This document shows, piece by piece, positions 60,543 to 64,000 of a stretch of 64,000 nucleotides of DNA. Each line of letters opens with the position of its first letter. Position 1 is the first letter of the stretch. The stretch is from Stercorarius parasiticus. Lineage: Eukaryota; Chordata; Aves; Charadriiformes; Stercorariidae. The stretch is taken from positions 159,477 to 223,476 of the forward strand of contig VWZL01002499.1 in assembly GCA_013396915.1 (NCBI GenBank), given 5' to 3'. The notes under the pieces were generated by a model that had not been told where the DNA came from, searched no databases, and saw nothing but the letters and a program-made list of their open reading frames with translations. Position numbers and translations under genes: made by a program.

Positions 60543-61045
60543 TCATAGAGTCACATAAATTGGAAGGGACCTTTGGAGGTTGTGTAGTCCTCAAAGCAGG
60601 GACAGTCTTCAGGCAGGTTACCTTGCCAGTTTGAGTTTTGGCTATCTCAAAGGACAGAGACTCCACAGCCTGTATGGGCCTCTGTTCCAATGTCAGACCA
60701 TCCCCATGGAGATATTTGTTTCCTTATTCTCTATCTGGAATTGCCCATGTTCCAACTTGTTTTTTGTCTCGTGTTTTATCACTATGCATCTCCTAAAAAG
60801 TGTGGATCTGTCTTCACTGTATCTCTTATGAGATAGTTAAGACAGTAAGATCCTCCCCCCATGGTTAGCTTTCTCTTTTTAAGGATGAATAGGCTCAGCT
60901 TTCAGTGTCTCCTCGGATGCCACGTGCTCCAGTCCCCTAACCATTATGGTGGCCTCAGTTGGGTACAGTCCAGTATGTCAAAGTCTCTTTAACATAAAGG
61001 AGCCCAAAACTGGAAGGTGCTTCAGACCTTACACTGTGCCTCTGT
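60543..61045 (-). mobile_element. Old antisense CR1 LINE, 5'-truncated
   Basis: The forward strand follows an antisense CR1 3' end with many changes: ttcatagagtcacataaatt, ggaagggacctttggagg, gcagggacagtcttcaggca, and gggcctctgttccaatgtca (the 'cctgttccagtg' position). Beyond that come ctaaaaagtgtggatctgtc, gatgaataggctcagctttc, atgccacgtgctccagtccc and agcccaaaactgga. The landmark order agrees with the fresh antisense copy at 55884, but the coding frame is destroyed. Confidence 0.72.
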
Positions 61046-64000
61046 TACAAGCACTGTTCATCCTCAGGATAGTGGATCCACCCATAAGGGTGCTATTAGA
61101 GATACTGGATCATACTTTACAAAATAGACTGGAGAGCATAAGGACACAGTAACAGAGGATTGTAAGGACGGCCATTGATGAAGGAAATTCAAGGATAGCG
61201 GATAGAAACAGGTTTGAAGAGAGATTGTGATCCCAGTTGGGGAAAGGGAGTGAGATCTCATGTAGGACATCAACCCAGATTCCTACTAGTATTTATGAGT
61301 TGTAAGCCAGGTAGTTGCACCCTTAGCAACTACCTGTTACAGGCACAACATTAATAATCCATAACTGTGGCTATTTGAAAATCTGAGTACCTCTAGTCTG
61401 CCCTTGATGCCTATAGATTCATCAGATTTTGTCTTCTGTAATGATATTCCTAATTTTAAGACTTTCTTTTGTCATACTGCGTGTTAGAAGTTGCCAAATC
61501 TGACTGATCACTCTCCTGAGACAGCCCTGGGAGAAGCTGGTTCAGGGGTCCATTTCCTTTGATTAAGTTATCAGGGTTCCTCCATCCCTTTGTGTTTACA
61601 GTGGCTGGTTTCTAATCACACAGCTGGACACTATCCTCTTTCCTTGTCATTGTTCTAATGGATGTACTCATCAGAAATAATTTGCAAACCTTGCTCCTTG
61701 GAGATGAAGCCTCAATAAGATTTTCCCCCATTGGAATGCAAAAAAGGTAATTTTTTTCTAGAGCTTCAAGAAAATATTTAGCAACAGACAGAAAGCCACT
61801 CAAAGAAATGGGAAAATCTTTACTTCCACAGGCATTCTTGCTGGAGTTACAGCACAGGGTAAATGCTTAAACCAACTGACGTATTTTTCATGCCGTTATC
61901 TCACCCTTTTGCTCCTTGTTCAGAGTCCCGCGTGTTAGGAGGTAGAACTGTTACTGAAAATAAGTGTTTAATCACTTCAGCCTCATTTATTAGCCAAGAG
62001 TAGTCATACCTCTGTTTCCCAGAATATTCAAGATTCAAACAAGAGGAAATATTTTCTTTTCTTAAAGTCTCAACTTTCATTTCAATGAGTTTTTCCCTAA
62101 GAGCTTTCTTTTGATGGAGAGTAAAATTGATACACTGGCAAAAAGCAGTTTTAGTTCTCCAACCCAGAAAACTTCAAAATGTTGTATTTTGCTGAGAGAA
62201 GAAAAACATGAGAAAGGGGAAAACTGAACAGAAAACAAATATAGGACATCTTTGTCATGAAGATTAGAAAGAAAAATAAGAATTTGTCTTAAAGGGAAAG
62301 CAGGAAGAAAAGAAACCTCACCTTCTTTCCCCCAAAGCATCAGACTTTCTGGAAAAAATAAAAAAAAAAAGTGTCTCAGGAACTGTGAGCCCTTGCTGCT
62401 CTCTGATGAAGTCAACCTGAGACAGAGGGAGAAAAGAGCTGAAGCCTGTGTGTGGGTTTGATGGGGACTTGCTATGGATCAGCCCATGCGGTCACTTCTG
62501 CAGCAGTTACAGATGTTGTGTGTAAAAATGCCTCTGAGTGGTTCAGTGAGGGTTTATGCATTTACAAAAGTAACCTACAGGATGTGTCCTGGGACCATGG
62601 TCACCTCTAGCTCCTCGAGAGTCTGAGTTTCCAGCCCTGGAGTGGGTATGGGCAGAATGAGGTTGGGGGAATTGAAATCCCCCTGGTTCTAGCTGCTGCT
62701 AAATCCATGCTGTTAGGATATATTGGTGGTTCAAATGCTATTAAAATCTCCTGGATCTTCTATAAACCAATCTGCATATTCAATGTTAGGCAGGTATCTT
62801 CTCTGAGACAAGACAGATCGGGACCACTGTGTATTTTTTGCCTTTACTCATAGTGCAGGATGTGCTGCCCTTTCCCACCAGCATTCACTGACGTCAACTA
62901 ATTATTCTCTGTTGTTTGATGGATTCCACTGTCTGTGCTCGGAAGAATAACATGGTCTGCATAGCCAGTGTGCTGAGCACAGGCAGAACGGCTTCTTGAT
63001 AGCTCTTAATAATTTTTTTAAATGCCTTTTTCTGGTACGGAGAATATTCTTACTGCCCAATGCTTTTAGTAAAATTTAGACTTTGGTAGTGTTCCACATC
63101 CTACCATTAGCTTAAAAAAAACCAAACAGTTTTTCACACACTTCCATCCTAGGTTAAGAGTTGTTCAAGCCCCTAAACAACCTCTCTACATCTTTGGATT
63201 TCAGCCTTTTTTTGTTCTTCCTCAAATTACCATTGTTGTCAAAATTAATTTTGATTTCATCTAGAGGTGTCAGATAAACCTGAAGTGTGATTCTTGAATA
63301 ATGTCAACTGGTGTGATTTAGTGAAGTTAGCGTGCTAATTTAAATGCACTTTCCCTACCATTTTAGCTTTTGTTGTGCAGAACTTTCTTCCTGGCAAAGA
63401 CATTCTGCAATGGCCAGCACAGCCTCCGTTGTCATTCCAGTCAGTAATAAGAAAAGTTTGAACATCATTATTTCATTAGCCTCTGGTATTCTGTATCTTA
63501 TTTCTGAGTGTTTATTGGTGTCTCAAGTTGCAGTCATGTCTCTCAGACAATTCACAATTTTAAATCAAATGGCATTTTACTCATGGCAAAATGATTATCA
63601 TAATTTTTTTTACTGATCTTTGGATACAAAATTTTGCTGCTATGATCATGTTTTGTTAGAGTCTAATAAATCTCCTGATAAATTATTCTTATTTTTCAAA
63701 TAAATTAATCCACCATAAAAATTAATTTAGCCGTGCCTAAAATTGAAAACAAGGAAACATTACAGAGGGAATTGAAAAAAAAGCAATTACCCATTTAACT
63801 GCGCTGGTTTTATGGTTCATCAGTCATGATATGTGTTGCACTCTCTCTTGAAACATCTCAGATCCAGCTTGTGCATTATCAGAGATTTTTCTGTTTTGAG
63901 ATAAATATCTGGAGTGAACAGGAGAGACAACTGCCAGAGAGGAGCTTGTAGTACTGTCTTTACGGAAGTTTGTACAAATGATTTGCACCTATGTCCATCC
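61046..64000. other. Intergenic, no feature recognised
   Basis: AT-rich anonymous sequence. No exon, RNA gene or named repeat was recognised to the end of the window. Confidence 0.35.

Noticed and set aside
29381..64000. MTNR1B, expected from human gene order
   Set aside because: No seven-membrane-segment receptor exon is visible on either strand; it probably lies beyond the window.
1..64000. CRISPR arrays, operons, tRNA or rRNA genes
   Set aside because: No regularly spaced direct repeats, cloverleaf-type box A/B pairs or rRNA segments were seen, and the window is clearly vertebrate.

Overview
The window looks like AT-rich avian nuclear DNA. It carries about a dozen recognisable CR1 (chicken repeat 1) LINE fragments from several age classes and both orientations. 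The younger ones end in the bird-type CR1 tail, a 3' UTR followed by repeats of the octamer ATTCTATG. There are also MIR/CORE-SINE-like remnants, a solo retroviral LTR with a clean target-site duplication, one 549-base assembly gap and one single ambiguous base. Gene density is very low: one protein-coding exon can be supported in 64 kb.

That exon (25271-25578, + strand) is the terminal coding exon of SLC36A4, a proton-coupled or facilitative amino-acid transporter of the SLC36/PAT family. It supplies the last two membrane segments and the C-terminal tail. A long 3' UTR probably runs to a canonical poly(A) signal at 29354. I read 1-25270 mainly as the preceding intron(s) of that gene. No other SLC36A4 exon was recognised by eye, but short exons (under about 60 codons) could easily be missed.

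From about 29.4 kb to the end the sequence appears intergenic. In human, SLC36A4 lies next to MTNR1B, but no melatonin-receptor exon is recognisable here. This part is built from CR1 pieces (30.7, 36.9, 37.7, 40.9-42.1, 51-52.7, 55.9-56.4 and 60.5-61.0 kb), MIR-like fragments (45.3 and 46.3 kb), a 348-bp solo LTR (43357-43704), a probable older LTR (about 39.4-40.0 kb) and unclassified sequence.

The window reads as a layered record of retrotransposition. The clearest example is an old antisense CR1 (15845-16930) split by a later sense CR1 tail, with the broken antisense sequence resuming directly on the other side. No operon, CRISPR array, tRNA or rRNA gene, or plausible new multi-gene system was found. 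The best leads for follow-up are the nested CR1, the solo LTR with its 6-bp duplication, an unexplained inverted repeat at 31.3/31.9 kb, and an isolated CR1-type octamer tail on non-CR1 sequence at 34.0 kb.
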